A stretch of 64,000 nucleotides of DNA. It comes from CAWGMT01 sp963823675 (GTDB lineage: Bacteria; Planctomycetota; Planctomycetia; Isosphaerales; Isosphaeraceae). Shown one piece after another: positions 26,212 through 37,664 of the stretch. The notes beneath the pieces were generated by a model, which was not told the origin of the DNA, did not search any database, and saw only the letters and a program-made list of their open reading frames with translations. Every line of letters begins with the position of its first letter. Position 1 is the first letter of the stretch. Position numbers and translations under genes: made by a program. The stretch covers positions 310,001 to 374,000 of the forward strand of contig CAWGMT010000010.1 in NCBI GenBank assembly GCA_963823675.1, in the 5' to 3' direction.

Positions 26212-27023
26212 CCGTGTCCCCCATTAAGCGATCGACCACTCCGCAACCCAGAATTCGACCACGAAGAACTCGATCTTTCCTTTCGCCTCTTTCGCTCATT
26301 TCGTGGTTGATCGAATCTCGCGAAGACTGAACTGGATTTCCTTTTCCTGCCGGAATTCGCGTCACGATAAGCGTGCCTTGGCCAACATCATCGCGCCGTC
26401 GGCCTTCGATTTCCGCGCAGTACCTCGACCCGGAAAAAAATTGACAGTTCTCGCGGAACACCACCCGGAAATTCGGCACGCGCCGATCCCTGTCCCGAGG
26501 GTGAGTCGGGCCACATACCAACCCGAAGCGTGAGCGAGGGCGCGGGCGTGGCGCCGCAAGGAACTTGCGGCATCCCTCGCTCACGCTTCGGGTTGGTGTG
26601 GCCCGTGCCCTTCGACCCGGTGGTGTTCCGCGAGAAGTGTCAAAAAATTCGCGGTAGTCGCGTGAGTTTTCCCCGCCCGGCGCATTCTTTGATCTTAGTG
26701 GTACGACGATGTTCCGAACTCGAGTCAAGGAGTGCGCACCGAAGAGCCGGTCATCACGAATCGATAATCAATCAACGTTGAGCTGAGCTGCTCGTGCGTT
26801 TCGCCCTCGGGCGAGGCGAGCAGGGCCGAGCGGCTCGCGGGCGATCGATCTGCGCACCGTGGTCGGCGATTCGCCCCTCGGGTCATGGACCAACCTGTGC
26901 GTTCAACCACGATTCAGCGCTCACGACCAAGGACAAGGGACCAAGGACCAAGGACTCAGCATTGAGCATTCCCAACAAAGGACAAAGGACCAAGGACCAA
27001 TGACGACCGAAGGAGCCACACCC
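26212..27023. other. intergenic region with a large palindromic element
   Basis: No gene is supported in these 812 bases. It holds the near-palindromic element at 26432-26650 and, at 26930-27000, a string of short direct repeats around AAGGACCAAGGACCA just upstream of the surface protein gene. Confidence 0.5.
26432..26650. repeat. near-palindromic element (about 220 bp)
   Basis: Inner arms: GGGCCACATACCAACCCGAA onward at 26508-26540 pairs with 26574-26604. Outer arms: TTGACAGTTCTCGCGGAACA onward at 26441-26467 pairs with 26617-26643. The inner motif AACCCGAAGCGTGAGCGAGG is of a type scattered in planctomycete genomes, and a diverged form is present near 41815. Confidence 0.7.
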
Positions 27024-30000
27024 ATGTCGCTTCGCCTCTCCGCCGTGCACCGTTCGACCAGTCGAGCCCGACAGCAGGCCCGCGCCCGCAACCGCCGCCG
27101 CCGGCTCTGGGCGCCGGAAGGGCTGGAGGGCCGAGTTCTCCTGTCGGCGACGCCCTACTTGGTGATCAACACCAGCAGCGACCCTACCGTCATGGGCTCG
27201 CTGCCTTGGGGTGTCACTCAGGCCAACGCCAACACCAACGCCGCCGGCAGCATCATCGAGTTTGACCCGACCGTCTTCGCCACGCCGCAGACGATCACCC
27301 TCTCCAGCACGCTCGTGCTGAGCGAATCGCCCGGGCCGGAGGTCATCGATGGCCCCAGCGCGGGAGTCGTGATCAGCGGCAACAATGCCGTGGAGGTGTT
27401 CCAGGTCAATGGCGGCGTGACGGCCACGCTAGCGGACTTGACGATTTCGGGGGGCTCGGCCAACTACGGAGGCGGCATCCACAACAGTGGCACGTTGACC
27501 GTCTCTGGTTCGACCGTTGCGGGCAGCTCGGCCGTGTACTTCGGCGGCGGCATCTACAACGGCGGCACGCTTACGGTCACCGGCAGCGCGATCGAAAGCA
27601 ACATGGTTACCGACAGTTGCTGCGGCGCCGCCGGCGGAGGCATCGCCAACTTCGGCACCTTGACGGTCAGCGACTCGACCCTCACGGACAACTCGGTCGC
27701 GGCCTTCGACTACGGCGGCGGCATCTCCAACTACGGCACGTTGACGGTCAGTGGCAGCAACGTCACAGGCAACTCGACCGGCGACTATGGCTCCGGCGGC
27801 GGCATCTCTAGCGGCGGGGGTACGGTCACGCTCACCAGCTCCTCCATCTCGGAAAACTCGACCGGCTACCTGGGCTCTGGCGGCGGGATCTGGAACAGCG
27901 GCACGTTGGCGGCGGTCAACAGCACCATCGCGGACAATGCGTCCGGTAACGAAGGCGGCGGCATCTACAACGCTCGCACGCTGACGGCCGTCAATAGCAC
28001 GATCGCCTACAACGCGTACATCGAAGGGGCGCCGGCGGCGGGGTGTACGATTCCTCCGGCGCTGCCACGACCTTGGATAACACGATCGTCGCCGCCAACA
28101 CCGGCTACGACGGCGTACTCGACGACATCAACGGCGCACCGGCCTCCGTGTCGGGCCAAAGCGACCTGGTCGGCTTCGACGATACCGGCAGCTTGACCAA
28201 TGGCACGAACGGCAACCTCGTCATCGGGGCCACGAATCCCGGGCTGGGCCTGCTGGCATACAACGGAGGGCCGACCCAGACTATCGCGCTTTTTGCCGGC
28301 AGTCCGGCCATCAACGCCGGGAACAATGCCCTGGCCAACGAGTACTCCCTGACCACCGACCAGCGTGGCGCCGGCTTCCCCCGGATCGTCGATGGCGGTG
28401 TGGACATCGGGGCTTACGAGCGGGCCGCGCCCGCGTCGACCGGCCTCGTGTCCTCGCCGAACCCGTCCGTGTACGGGCAGACGATCACGCTCACGGCGAC
28501 GGTCACGGCCGGCAGCCCCGCGACCGTCTACACGGTCAACTCGACCGGCAGCGGCAGCTCCGGTACGGGCACCTCGGGGACGCTTCCCTACGTCATCAGC
28601 CAGGCCGATCTCAACCCCAACCTGGCCGGCAGCGTGATCCTGTTCGCCCCGACGGTCTTCAGCGCGTCGGACCCGCAGACGATCACTCTGACCAGCACGC
28701 TCGAGCTGGCCGGCCCATCCGGGCCGCTGGTGATCGACGGCCCCGGCGCGGGCGCCGTGACGATCAGCGGCGGTGGCGCCGTCGAGGTGTTTCTTGCCGA
28801 GCCCGGCGCGGTAACGACCCTCTCGGGCCTGACCATCTCGGGCGGATCGGCCGCCAACGGCGGCGGTGGCATCTTCGTCGAATATGACAGCACGCTGACG
28901 ATTACCAACAGTACCATCGCCGGCAACTCGACTGCCGGCGACGGCGGCGGCATCTCCAACGGCGGCACGATGACGGTGAGCGGCTGCACCATTGAAAACA
29001 ACACCGCAACCGACACGTTCGGGGGCGGCGGTGGCATCCTTAACTTCGGCTATGCCACATTGACGGTCACCGGCGGCAGCACGATCGAGGGTAACACCGC
29101 CAACGCCGGCGGCGGCATCTACAACTATGCCACCTTGACGGTCACCGACAGTACGATCGACGGCAACACGGCCTCCGTGGTCGGCGCCGCCTACGGCGGC
29201 GGCGGCATCTTGATTGATAACAGTACGGCGACGATTACCGGCTGCACCTTCGAGGACAACACCACGGGGGCCTTTGGCGGCGGGGTCGCCGGCGGTGGCA
29301 CGATCACCGACTGCACCTTCGAGGGCAACACGGCCGATGTTGGCGGCGGCGTGTACGCCATTGGCACGACGACGATCACCGGCAGCACGTTCGCAGGGAA
29401 CATGGCTTATGGCGCAGGTGCCATCTCCAACAACGGCACGTTGACGGTCGCCGACAGCACGATCGCGGGCAACTCGGCCAACCTCAACGGCGGCGGCATC
29501 TCCAACGATGGCGTGGCGACGGTGATCGACTGCACCGTCAACGACAACACCGCCGGCACCAGCTACGGTGACGGCGGCGGCATCTCCAACGGCGGCACGC
29601 TCTCGATCATCGATTCCACCATCGCGGGGAACTCGGCCGACTATTACAGCGGCGGCGGCGGCATCGTCAACTATGACACGTTGACGGTCAGCGGCACCAC
29701 CATCACGGGCAATACAGCGAATGACGGCACTACGGGCGGCGGCGGCGGCGTCCTCAACTATGGGACGTTTACGGTCACCGACTCCACGATCACGGACAAC
29801 TCGGCGGCCGGCCCCTATGGCTACGGCGGCGGCATCTACAACGCCGGCATGCTGACGATCGTGAACTCCACCATCGCGTACAACATCAGCTACGCCGACT
29901 ACGGCGGCGGGATGTACGATTCCTCCGGTGCCACCACGACTTTGGATAACACGATCGTCGACATCAACACTCCCGACGACATCAACGGCGCCGCGGTTTC

Positions 30001-33000
30001 CTCGGCCAGTGCGTACAACCTGGTCGGCATCGACAACACCGGCAGCCTGACCAATGGCAATGACGGCAACCTGGTCGGCGTGACCAACCCGGGGCTTGCC
30101 ACGGGCCTGGCAAGTAACGGCGGGCCGACGCAGACCATCGCGCTTTTGGCGGGCAGTCCCGCCATCGAGGCGGGCAGCACCGCCCTGGCCGTCGATCCCA
30201 GCACTTCGCTACCTCTGACCACCGATCAGCGCGGCGGCGGCTACCCGCGGATCGTGAATGGTACCGTGGATATCGGTGCCTTCGAGGTTCAAGCCGCGCC
30301 TGTCACGACGACCGCGACCACGGTAGGCTCCCAGGCCAATCCGTCGGCTTTCGGCCAGTCCGTCGCGTTCACGGCCACGGTGGTTCCGAGCATTGGCTCG
30401 GGCACGCCGGCCGGCGCGGTGCAGTTTCTGATCGACGGCAGCGACTTCGGTAGTCCGGTGCCGCTGGTAAACGGCAGCGCGGTGAGCGCCTCCATCAGCT
30501 CGCTCTCGGTCGCGACCCACACAATCGAGGCCGTCTACAGCGGGGGCACGGGCTTCGCCGCCAGCACCGGCACCCTAACCCAGACGGTCAACCCGGCAAA
30601 CACGTCGTCCTCTCCGCCCTCGGTCCCGCCCACCGGCAGCGTGAGTTACTACGTCGGCGCCGTCAACCCGGCTGACGAGATCGGCACTGGCACCCTGAGC
30701 ACAAACTCGAATGGAGTGACGACGGCCACCTTCAGCACGCACAGCCTGCCGGCCGGCACCTTCGCGATCACGGCCGTCTACGGCGGCGACACCAATTACC
30801 CGGAGAGCACATCGAACGTCGTCAGCCAGACAGTCACCCCGGCGCCCTTGGTGATCACGGCTAATAACCAGGCGAAGTCCTACGGCCAGGCCAACCCGGC
30901 GCTCACGGTCAGCTATTCGGGCTTCGTCAATGGCGATACCCCGGCCAGTCTGACGACTTTGCCGACCGTCACCACGACCGCCACGACCTCCAGCCCGGTA
31001 GGCAGCTACCCGATCACTGCCAGCGGTGCCCTCGATCCCAACTACACGATCAGTTATGTGGCCGGCACGCTGACGATCAGCCAGTCGATCATCGTCCTCG
31101 ACCCGACGGCCGGCGGGGCGCTCTCCCTCTCGGGAAATGCGACCATCAAGCTCACCGGCGGCGTCTTCGTCGATTCTAGCTCGTCGTCCGCCATCTCAGC
31201 CAGCGGCAACGCCACGGTCAAAGCGTCGGTGATCGACGTGCACGGCGGCGTCCAGAAGAGCGGCAACGCGAGCTTCAGTCCGGCGCCGATTACCGGGGCC
31301 GCGACGTTGCCCGATCCGCTGGCTTCGCTGGCGGAGCCGAGCGCCTCCGGGCTGATCGGCTCAGAGACCCTGAGCGGCAATTCCTCCGCGACGATCAAGC
31401 CGGGCATCTACAGCCAGATCAGCGTGTCCGGAAACGGCACACTCACGATGAATAGCGGCCTCTACATCATCGAAGGAGGGGGCTTCACGGTCTCCGGCAA
31501 CGGGAATGTCACCGGTTCCGGCGTGACGATCTTCAACGCGGGAAGCAAGTATCCCACGACGGGCGGCACCTACGGCAGTATCGCTCTCAGCGGCAACGGC
31601 TCGTACAACCTGAGCCCGCCGACTACGGGAACCTACGCTGGCATCGTGATCTTCCAGTCTCGCGATAACACCAAGGCCCTCAGCCTGAGCGGCAACGCCT
31701 CGGGAATGACCGGCACGATCTACGCTCCGGCGGCCCAGCTTGCCGAGAGCGGCAATGCCCAGCTCAACGCGGCCGTCGTCGTCGATACCATGACGATCAG
31801 CGGCAACGGCATTTCCAACACCGTGACCCTCAGCTCGCCCTCCGGTACGGTCGCTTACACCCCCGCCCAGATCCGGGCCGCCTATGGCATCAGCGCGCTG
31901 GCGCTGGACGGGACGGGCCAGACCATCGCCATCGTCGATGCCTACGACGACCCGAGCATCGGCCAAGCCCTCGACGCCTTCGATTCCCAGTTCGGGCTGA
32001 CCGCGTCCGGACCAACGTTGTACGCTCAGTACGGGCCAGCCTCGTCGTTCTTGACGGTGCTCAACCAGAACGGCCAGGCCACGTCCTTGCCCTCAACCGA
32101 CCCGAACGGCCCCGGCACCAACAACTGGGAAGTGGAGGAAGCGCTCGACGTCGAGTGGGCTCACGCCATCGCCCCTGGGGCTCAGATCATCCTGGTCGAA
32201 GCCAACAGCGAGTCGCTTTCCGACTTGATGGCCGCCGTGGGCACGGCCGCCCACCAGCCCGGCGTGTCGGTGGTGTCGATGAGCTGGGGTTTCCCCGAGG
32301 GCCAGGCGGTCTTCGCCGCCGATGAGGCCGCGTACGACGGCGTGTTGGACGTCCCCGGTGTGACCTTCGTCGCCAGTACGGGCGACTACGGAGCGGCCGA
32401 TCCCGAGTATCCCGCCTTTTCGCCCAACGTCGTGGCCGTCGGCGGTACGAGCCTCACGCTCAATTCGGATGGCTCGTACAACAGCGAGACGGGATGGGGC
32501 TATTATTCCAGTGCCGCCGGTGCGTTCATCGGCTCGGGCGGCGGTATCAGCCTGTACGAGCCCGAGCCGTCCTACCAGCAGGGCGTCCAGTCCACGGGCA
32601 GCCGGACGACGCCGGATGTCTCGTTCGTCGCCGATCCGGCCACCGGGGCGTGGATCGCCGACCCGTACAACCTCGATCCCAGCAATCCGTTCGAGGTCGT
32701 TGGCGGCACCAGTTTGTCGGCCCCGGCCTGGGCGGGCTTGGTCGCGTTGGCCAACCAGGGACGAGCGGCCGCTGGCGAATCGTCCTTGAACACCTCCAGC
32801 CCGACAGATACGCAGCAAGCGCTCTACATGCTGCCCCAGAGCGATTACAACGCGATCACGAGCGGGACCAACGGTTATACCGCGAGCGCGGGCTACAACC
32901 TGGTGACCGGCCTGGGGACACCCGTGGCCAATTTGCTGGTGCCCGACCTGATCGCGTACCAGGGGGCCGGCACGACGTATTCGGGGCCGGCCGTCGCTCC

Positions 33001-33406
33001 CTTACAGAATTCCGGACTGGTCAACGCTGGGACCAGTGACAGTGGGCCGATGGATGCCTTCAGCGTTTTTGATTCGTTCACGGTGACGAATGCTGGGCTC
33101 AGCCACGCTCACGCGAAGGGTGCGAACCGGCAAGGAAGTGCGCTTGGTCACGGGACCAACGCCGCCGGCCGGGCCAACCCGCCCCTCGCCAACCTACCAG
33201 AAGGCTCTGTCAGCGGAATCCGCTCGGCGGTGGGCGATGGCCTGGGGCAACCGGTGACGCGGGCGGAGGCCGCGCTGAGCTCCGCTGTGGACCAGGTTCT
33301 TGGTGCGCTTCTGGACACAAACTCGCGCGACACGCTTATTGGCGACCTGGCGTTTGAGCAGGTGTCGTCGGGCACTCGTAAGCCGCGGGGGAGCGCGGCG
33401 ATTTGA
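27024..33406 (+). CDS. giant secreted beta-helix/Ig/MBG protein with C-terminal sedolisin domain (one frameshift)
   Basis: About 2127 residues. The ATG at 27024 follows GAAGGAG at good spacing. Order: basic N-terminus with a LEPR-XLL-like signature PEGLEGRVLLSA; a pectate-lyase-like right-handed beta-helix of GGGI-N-GTLTVS repeats; a choice-of-anchor block (GGPTQTIALFAGSPAINAG); a second long beta-helix; a second anchor block; an Ig-like repeat; an MBG domain (VITANNQAKSYGQANPALTV); a polymer-forming SGNATIKLTGG part; and an S53 sedolisin domain. The sedolisin has the Glu/Asp pair in WEVEEALDVEWAHA, the oxyanion Asp in STGDYG and the nucleophile in GGTSLSAPAWAG. Near 28030-28040 one G is missing from a G run (IEGAGGGVYDSSG restored). 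Probably a cell-surface or secreted protein with built-in protease activity. Confidence 0.88.
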
Positions 33407-33448
33407 CCACGGACAGCAGGGTGCGGCCCGAGCCGCAGCCGCTAGCTC

Positions 33449-33486
33449 GCTTAACGCTGGAGCGAACGGCGACGGTGTTTACTCAC
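33449..33486 (+). repeat. copy of the TTAACCCGGAGCCAACGGCG family
   Basis: Diverged form: CTTAACGCTGGAGCGAACGG, then CGACGGTGTTTACTCAC. It lies just after the sedolisin protein. A closer copy at 35511 lies at the end of the truncated sedolisin and shares the GTTTACTCAC extension. Confidence 0.6.
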
Positions 33487-33539
33487 TCCCCAAATTGGGC
33501 ACCGATGAGACGAGCGCGCCAGTGGTTTTTTCAAGCAGT

Positions 33540-34484
33540 TCAGATCCCGCAAATTCGGCGGAAATCCTCCAAGTCGCTGGCTTCCAGGCTGCTGTCGATC
33601 CAGACGTCGAGATTCCCCAGGTCGGTCGTGGATCGAATGCGGGCCTCCAATTCCTCGGGCAGGGCGACCCTGAATCGCCTGGCGAGTAATCACAGCAGTG
33701 TCTCGACCTTAGCCTCCGCCTTGCCTTCGGCTTTGCCTTCTTCCTCGCGCGATCCGTTCGATGCTGCTGACGTATGGCATCATCCTCTCCCTCTCGAACT
33801 CGGCCAGGTCCAGACTCAGCGCCTTCTCCAATTCTCTCGGAAGGACCATCATCGAGTCAAGGAACTTGAACAGCAATCGAACTTGCTCTCCATCCAGGCC
33901 GCGGTCGTACAGGCTCTTGATCAGCCGGAATTTCCAGGTCCGACGCCCAGCCGGATCGGCTCGGGTTTCCTGAGTTTTCAAGTGAGCCACCACCACGGCC
34001 GCAAACGGGTTCAGCGCCGTTTCCAGTTGTTCCGCTTCGCTCGTATAGTCAAGCAACTTGACGATGGGAAACTAGATTCCCATGGTACAACCGAACATGC
34101 CGTAGCCGAATTGATCGGGCCGCCACGTTGGCTCTTCATCACCCATTACAGCCAGGCTTATGACCGGCTGCCGGTGCCGGTCGTAGATTCGGTAGTTGTA
34201 AACAAACATCCGCTCGGCGAACGCCGGGATCGCGCTGGTTCTGGATTTCGACATGGATGAGGATCCACGCCTCCCGCCCGTCCTTGAGCCAGACCTTGAA
34301 GAGCTTGTCGGCGAGGCGGAGGCCGAGCTCCGACTCGCTCACGATCTGCTGCAACTCTTTGTCCAGCGATTCGTAGTTCCGAGCCCAATCGATCGCCGCG
34401 TGCGCCGTCGGGAAAGAAGAATGCCAGGAATTGGTGAAAGAAATGCTCGAGCACGTCTTTCCAGGGATTGTCGAAGTCGCTCAT
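33540..34484 (-). pseudogene. Rpn/PD-(D/E)XK nuclease transposase-like gene, decayed
   Basis: Pieces in several frames add up to one protein of about 310 residues: MSDFDNPWKDVLEHFFHQFL; LGLRLADKLFKVWLKDGREA; ILIHVEIQNQRDP (putative PD-(D/E)XK core, E-x-Q); MFVYNYRIYDRHRQPVISLA; LLDYTSEAEQLETALNPFAA; a Glu-rich helix; and a tail ending EASDLEDFRRIC. The frame changes at about 34400, 34250 and 33750, with a TAG near 34075 and a TGA near 33670. This many lesions of different kinds point to real decay rather than sequence error. The family includes recombination-promoting nucleases and many defective copies. It separates the intact sedolisin gene from its truncated copy. Confidence 0.75.
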
Positions 34485-34665
34485 GCTGGATCTCCGTCAC
34501 GGAAAGGCCCCACCATAGCTGCCGGCATGATCGTCGTCCAGCGCATTGGCCGCAGATCCCGCTCTGCAAGACGATCTTGAGCGGCGATGCCACACTCGAT
34601 CTCCGCGCCCGCATCCGTGGCCTACGCAGGGATCTTGGTTGACCAGTCACGCGACAATTCCCTTG

Positions 34666-35514
34666 ATGGCCAGCGTGGCCACGGCCGCCAGCCAACCCGG
34701 CGTGTCGGTCGTGTCGATGAGCTGGGGCTTCCCCGAGGGCCAGACGGTCTTGGCCGCCGATGAGGCCGCTTATGACAGCGTCATGAGCGTCCCCGGCGTG
34801 ACCTTCGTCGCCAGCACCGGCGATTATGGTGCCGCCGATCCCGAGTACCCCGCGTTCTCGCCCAACGTGGTGGCCGTCGGCGGCGCGAGCCTCACGCTCA
34901 ATTCGGATGGCGCGTACAACGGCGAGACGGGATGGGGCTATTATTCCAACGCCGCCGGTGCGTTCATCGGCTCGGGCAGCGGGATTAGCCTGTACGAGCC
35001 CGAGCCGGCGTACCAGCAGGGCGTTCAGTCGACGGGCTATCGTAGCACCCCCGACGTCTCGCTGGTCGCCGATCCGGCGACCGGGGCGTGGATCGCCGAT
35101 CCGTACAACCTGGATCCCAGCAACCCGTTCGAGATCGTGGGCGGCACGAGCTTGTCGGCGCCGGCCTGGGCGGGCTTGGTGGCGCTCGTCAATCAGGGAC
35201 GAGCGGCCGCGGGCGAGTCGAGCCTGAATAGCTCGACGCCGACCAATACGCAGCAAGCCCTCTACATGCTGCCCCGGAGCGATTACAACGCGATCACGAG
35301 CGGAACCAACGGCTACACGGCGAGCGCGGGCTACAACCTGGTGACCGGCCTCGGAACACCCGTGGCGAGCTCGCTGGTACCCGACTTGATCGCCTACCAG
35401 GGGCCGGGCACGTCCTACGCGGGCCCGACGGTCGCACCGCTCCAAGATGCCGGCCTCGTCAATTCGGGGACGACCGACAGTGGACCGATGGACGTGTTCA
35501 GCGTGTTCGATTAA
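34666..35514 (+). pseudogene. truncated copy of the sedolisin domain
   Basis: From LMASVATAASQPGVSVVSMS to FSVFD this 282-residue frame is almost the same, residue by residue, as the last 285 or so residues of the sedolisin domain of the large upstream gene. It keeps the oxyanion STGDYG and the Ser box GGTSLSAPAWAG but lacks the Glu/Asp pair, so it cannot be an active protease alone. The ATG at 34666 has no good ribosome site. The frame is intact and conserved, so it may be a recent partial duplication rather than old debris. The stop codon TAA falls inside the repeat at 35511. Confidence 0.8.
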
Positions 35515-35545
35515 CCCGGAGCCAACGGCGATGGCGTTTACTCAC
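35511..35545 (+). repeat. copy of the TTAACCCGGAGCCAACGGCG family
   Basis: TTAACCCGGAGCCAACGGCG followed by ATGGCGTTTACTCAC. The repeat supplies the TAA stop of the truncated sedolisin frame. Confidence 0.7.
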
Positions 35546-35590
35546 GAAGACGCATCACGCGCAGCGTGATGACTACGATAACGGCAGACC

Positions 35591-36009
35591 TCACGCGAAG
35601 AAGGAAGCCGAGACGCCGAAGCACTCGGCAAGCTTCGCGCGAATTCTGGGGCTGATCCGGCGCTTGCCGTTGAGGATGTCGGAGAGGGATGTCACGGCGA
35701 CGCCGGCGCCCGGGCCAACTCAGCCTGGGTCAACGCGTGCTCCTCCATGAGGTGGCGGAGGCGCTCCACTGGCGTGAATTCGGGGTGCTCGTAGATCGAG
35801 TCTTCGTAATCGGCGATGACTAGCCCGAGGACATCGAGGTAATCCTCCTCGTCCGAGGTGAGCGCAGCGCGGTCGAGGAGGCCGTTAACGACCTGGACGG
35901 CCCTCCGGTGCTCGTCATCGCTTCGGATCGGACGCGGTGGGAACGACCGGAGCAACCGGACGTATTCAGGAGAACCGCGGTCGGGCGGGGTTCTGGTTCC
36001 GGTCTTCAT
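35591..36009 (-). CDS. HigA-type XRE antitoxin (one frameshift)
   Basis: The ATG at 36009 follows AAGGAG. The N-terminal part has an extended region (EYVRLLRSFPPRPIRSDDEH, then DYEDSIYEHPEFTPVERLRH) and the start of a helix-turn-helix, LMEEHALTQAELARA. Near 35697-35705 one G or C is missing; the next frame continues as GVAVTSLSDILNGKRRISPR and ends AECFGVSASFFA at the TGA at 35591. Restored, it is a typical HigA-like antitoxin of about 139 residues that would repress its own operon. HigB lies directly upstream. A sequence error is likely because both halves fit the family. Confidence 0.82.
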
Positions 36010-36014
36010 GGGGC

Positions 36015-36341
36015 TCACTCCTTCCAATCTCCACGGTCGTATTCCGCGTGAGTCAGGACGCGCCGGATGTACACGCGGCGTTTCTCGTAAACGACCCGGG
36101 CGACGAGCCGGTATCGGTTACCCCGGACGTTGAACACGACGAGGTCGCCGACCAGATCGGCGGATGGAAAGATTCGGCGCAACTCGCTGAAGTTGGCGAA
36201 CCGGTTGTTGCGGACGAGATCGTACCACTTGGCAAAGGCGTCCGGCGCAACGTGGTCTTCGCGGTGCGCCTCGATGAACTCCCGAATCGCTCGCCAGGAG
36301 ATAATTCGGTTCTTGGTCAGGGCCGAACGCCGCTTCGCCAT
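36015..36341 (-). CDS. HigB-type mRNA interferase toxin
   Basis: The product of 108 residues belongs to the HigB toxin family (RelE-like ribosome-dependent RNase). Motifs: NRIISWRAIREFIEAHREDH, then FAKWYDLVRNNRFANFSELR, DLVVFNVRGNRYRLVARVVY and a C-terminal RRVLTHAEYDRGDWKE with conserved His, Tyr and Trp. The ATG at 36341 is preferred because the sequence before it does not match the family. The toxin precedes the antitoxin, the usual HigBA order, and the HigA ATG follows its TGA after five bases. Confidence 0.88.
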   Translation of the reverse strand: MAKRRSALTKNRIISWRAIREFIEAHREDHVAPDAFAKWYDLVRNNRFANFSELRRIFPSADLVGDLVVFNVRGNRYRLVARVVYEKRRVYIRRVLTHAEYDRGDWKE

Positions 36342-36430
36342 GCCGGGTTGTCTTGTCGGTTGTCGATTGCTTACATACCGATTATATCCTGAAATCCAGA
36401 ACAAGTAAGACCGCTGTTCCGGATTTCACG

Positions 36431-36495
36431 AATCGACCTCGCTTCGGACAATCCGTTTGAGATCGTGGGCGGCACGAGCCTGGCGGCGCCGGCTG
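36431..36495 (+). pseudogene. third sedolisin fragment
   Basis: A 65-base remnant reads DLASDNPFEIVGGTSLAAPA, matching the Ser box (NPFEIVGGTSLSAPAWAG) of the sedolisin copies at 32700 and 35130. Nothing else of the domain is left around it. Confidence 0.65.
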
Positions 36496-36627
36496 GCATG
36501 CTGGTCCCCCAGGGTAAAGTGCGCTGGCGTCAGGACCTGAGTGAGTTGTGTCTCCGGGCCATACCAGTGCACGCAACCTAGGGCGGCCTGCAACGTTTCT
36601 GGTAGAATCGCCCCCGGAGGTGCAATC

Positions 36628-37314
36628 ATGGCAACAGCCGCCGAAGCACGCGTTCCGCCCCTGGTCGCTGGCGACAAGCTGACTAGGGCGGAGTTTCTGC
36701 GCCGCTGGGAAGCTCATCCGGAAATCAAGCTTGCCGAGCTAATAGGAGGATTGGTCTTCATGCCTTCTCCGGTTTCCGTCGAACGTGGCGACACGGATAA
36801 CGACGTGGGGACGTGGTTGGGAGTATACAAAGCGGCCACGCCGGGTACGGCAGCCGGCCACAATACGACGACCTTCCTTCTTGACGACGTGCCCCAACCC
36901 GACGTCTACCTCCGGATCTTGCCCGACTTCGGTGGCACTTCCTGGGTCGAGGACAAGTATCTCCATGGTGTTCCGGAACTCCTCACGGAAGTCAGCCTTA
37001 CCAGCGAGTCTTACGATTTGCACGTAAAGCTCGATCTCTACGAGGCGGCCAAGATCCCCGAATACCTGGTCGTCCTGCTCTATGAGCAGGAAATCCGCTG
37101 GCACATTCTTGTTGGCGACCGATATGAGCAGATGCCGCCAGGTGCGGACGGCCTGTGGCGATCGCGGGTCTTTCCCGGCCTGTGGCTCGACGGCAGGTCG
37201 CTCTCCTCGGGCGACCTCGGTCAGGTCCTAGCCCGGCTTCAGGAAGGACTCCAGTCGCCCGAGCACCAGCGGTTCGTCGCCGACCTGGCGGGCCGAAAGG
37301 GGGCACGGGGGTAG
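36628..37314 (+). CDS. Uma2-family (DUF820) putative restriction-type endonuclease
   Basis: The product of 228 residues starts at ATG 36628 behind GGAGGT; the open frame upstream is ignored for that reason. The PD-(D/E)XK core is visible: Glu in KLAELIGGLVFMPSPVS, Asp in PQPDVYLRILPD, and Glu in PELLTEVSLTSESYDLHVKL with the following Lys, then EAAKIPEYLVVLLYEQEIRW. The family is greatly expanded in cyanobacteria and planctomycetes and its physiological role is not settled. The gene stands alone. Confidence 0.9.
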   Translation: MATAAEARVPPLVAGDKLTRAEFLRRWEAHPEIKLAELIGGLVFMPSPVSVERGDTDNDVGTWLGVYKAATPGTAAGHNTTTFLLDDVPQPDVYLRILPDFGGTSWVEDKYLHGVPELLTEVSLTSESYDLHVKLDLYEAAKIPEYLVVLLYEQEIRWHILVGDRYEQMPPGADGLWRSRVFPGLWLDGRSLSSGDLGQVLARLQEGLQSPEHQRFVADLAGRKGARG

Positions 37315-37414
37315 GTGGTGCGAACTTGGGCCTCATACACCTATAGGCAGTCCGCCAGCGCGATCGTTCTGTAGCGGCAGTTCCGTCCGCGTCGACGCCG
37401 GTTTGGCCACCACA

Positions 37415-37577
37415 GTGCAAAGTGAAAAGTGAAAAATGAAAAGTGAAAAGCGACAACCAGAGGGCGCTCCGTGCGACACGCAGGAGCCGATTACCGATCT
37501 GACTGGCGAGGCGCGTCGGTCAACGGACCCCGGGATGCATCCCCCGCGTTTTGCACTTTTCACTTTTCACTTTGCAC
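37415..37577. repeat. inverted repeat of AGTGAAAAGTGAAAA units
   Basis: GTGCAAAGTGAAAAGTGAAA and further units at 37415-37450 pair with TGCACTTTTCACTTTTCACT and further at 37552-37577. The arms are A-rich, unlike the surroundings. No gene is supported in the gap 37315-37664. Confidence 0.65.
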
Positions 37578-37664
37578 TATTCCCTGTCCGAGCAGATCCC
37601 TGGAAAAGCGGACACAGAGGCTCGCACCGTCCTCGGCGTCAAGCGACCTTGCATGACACCACAT

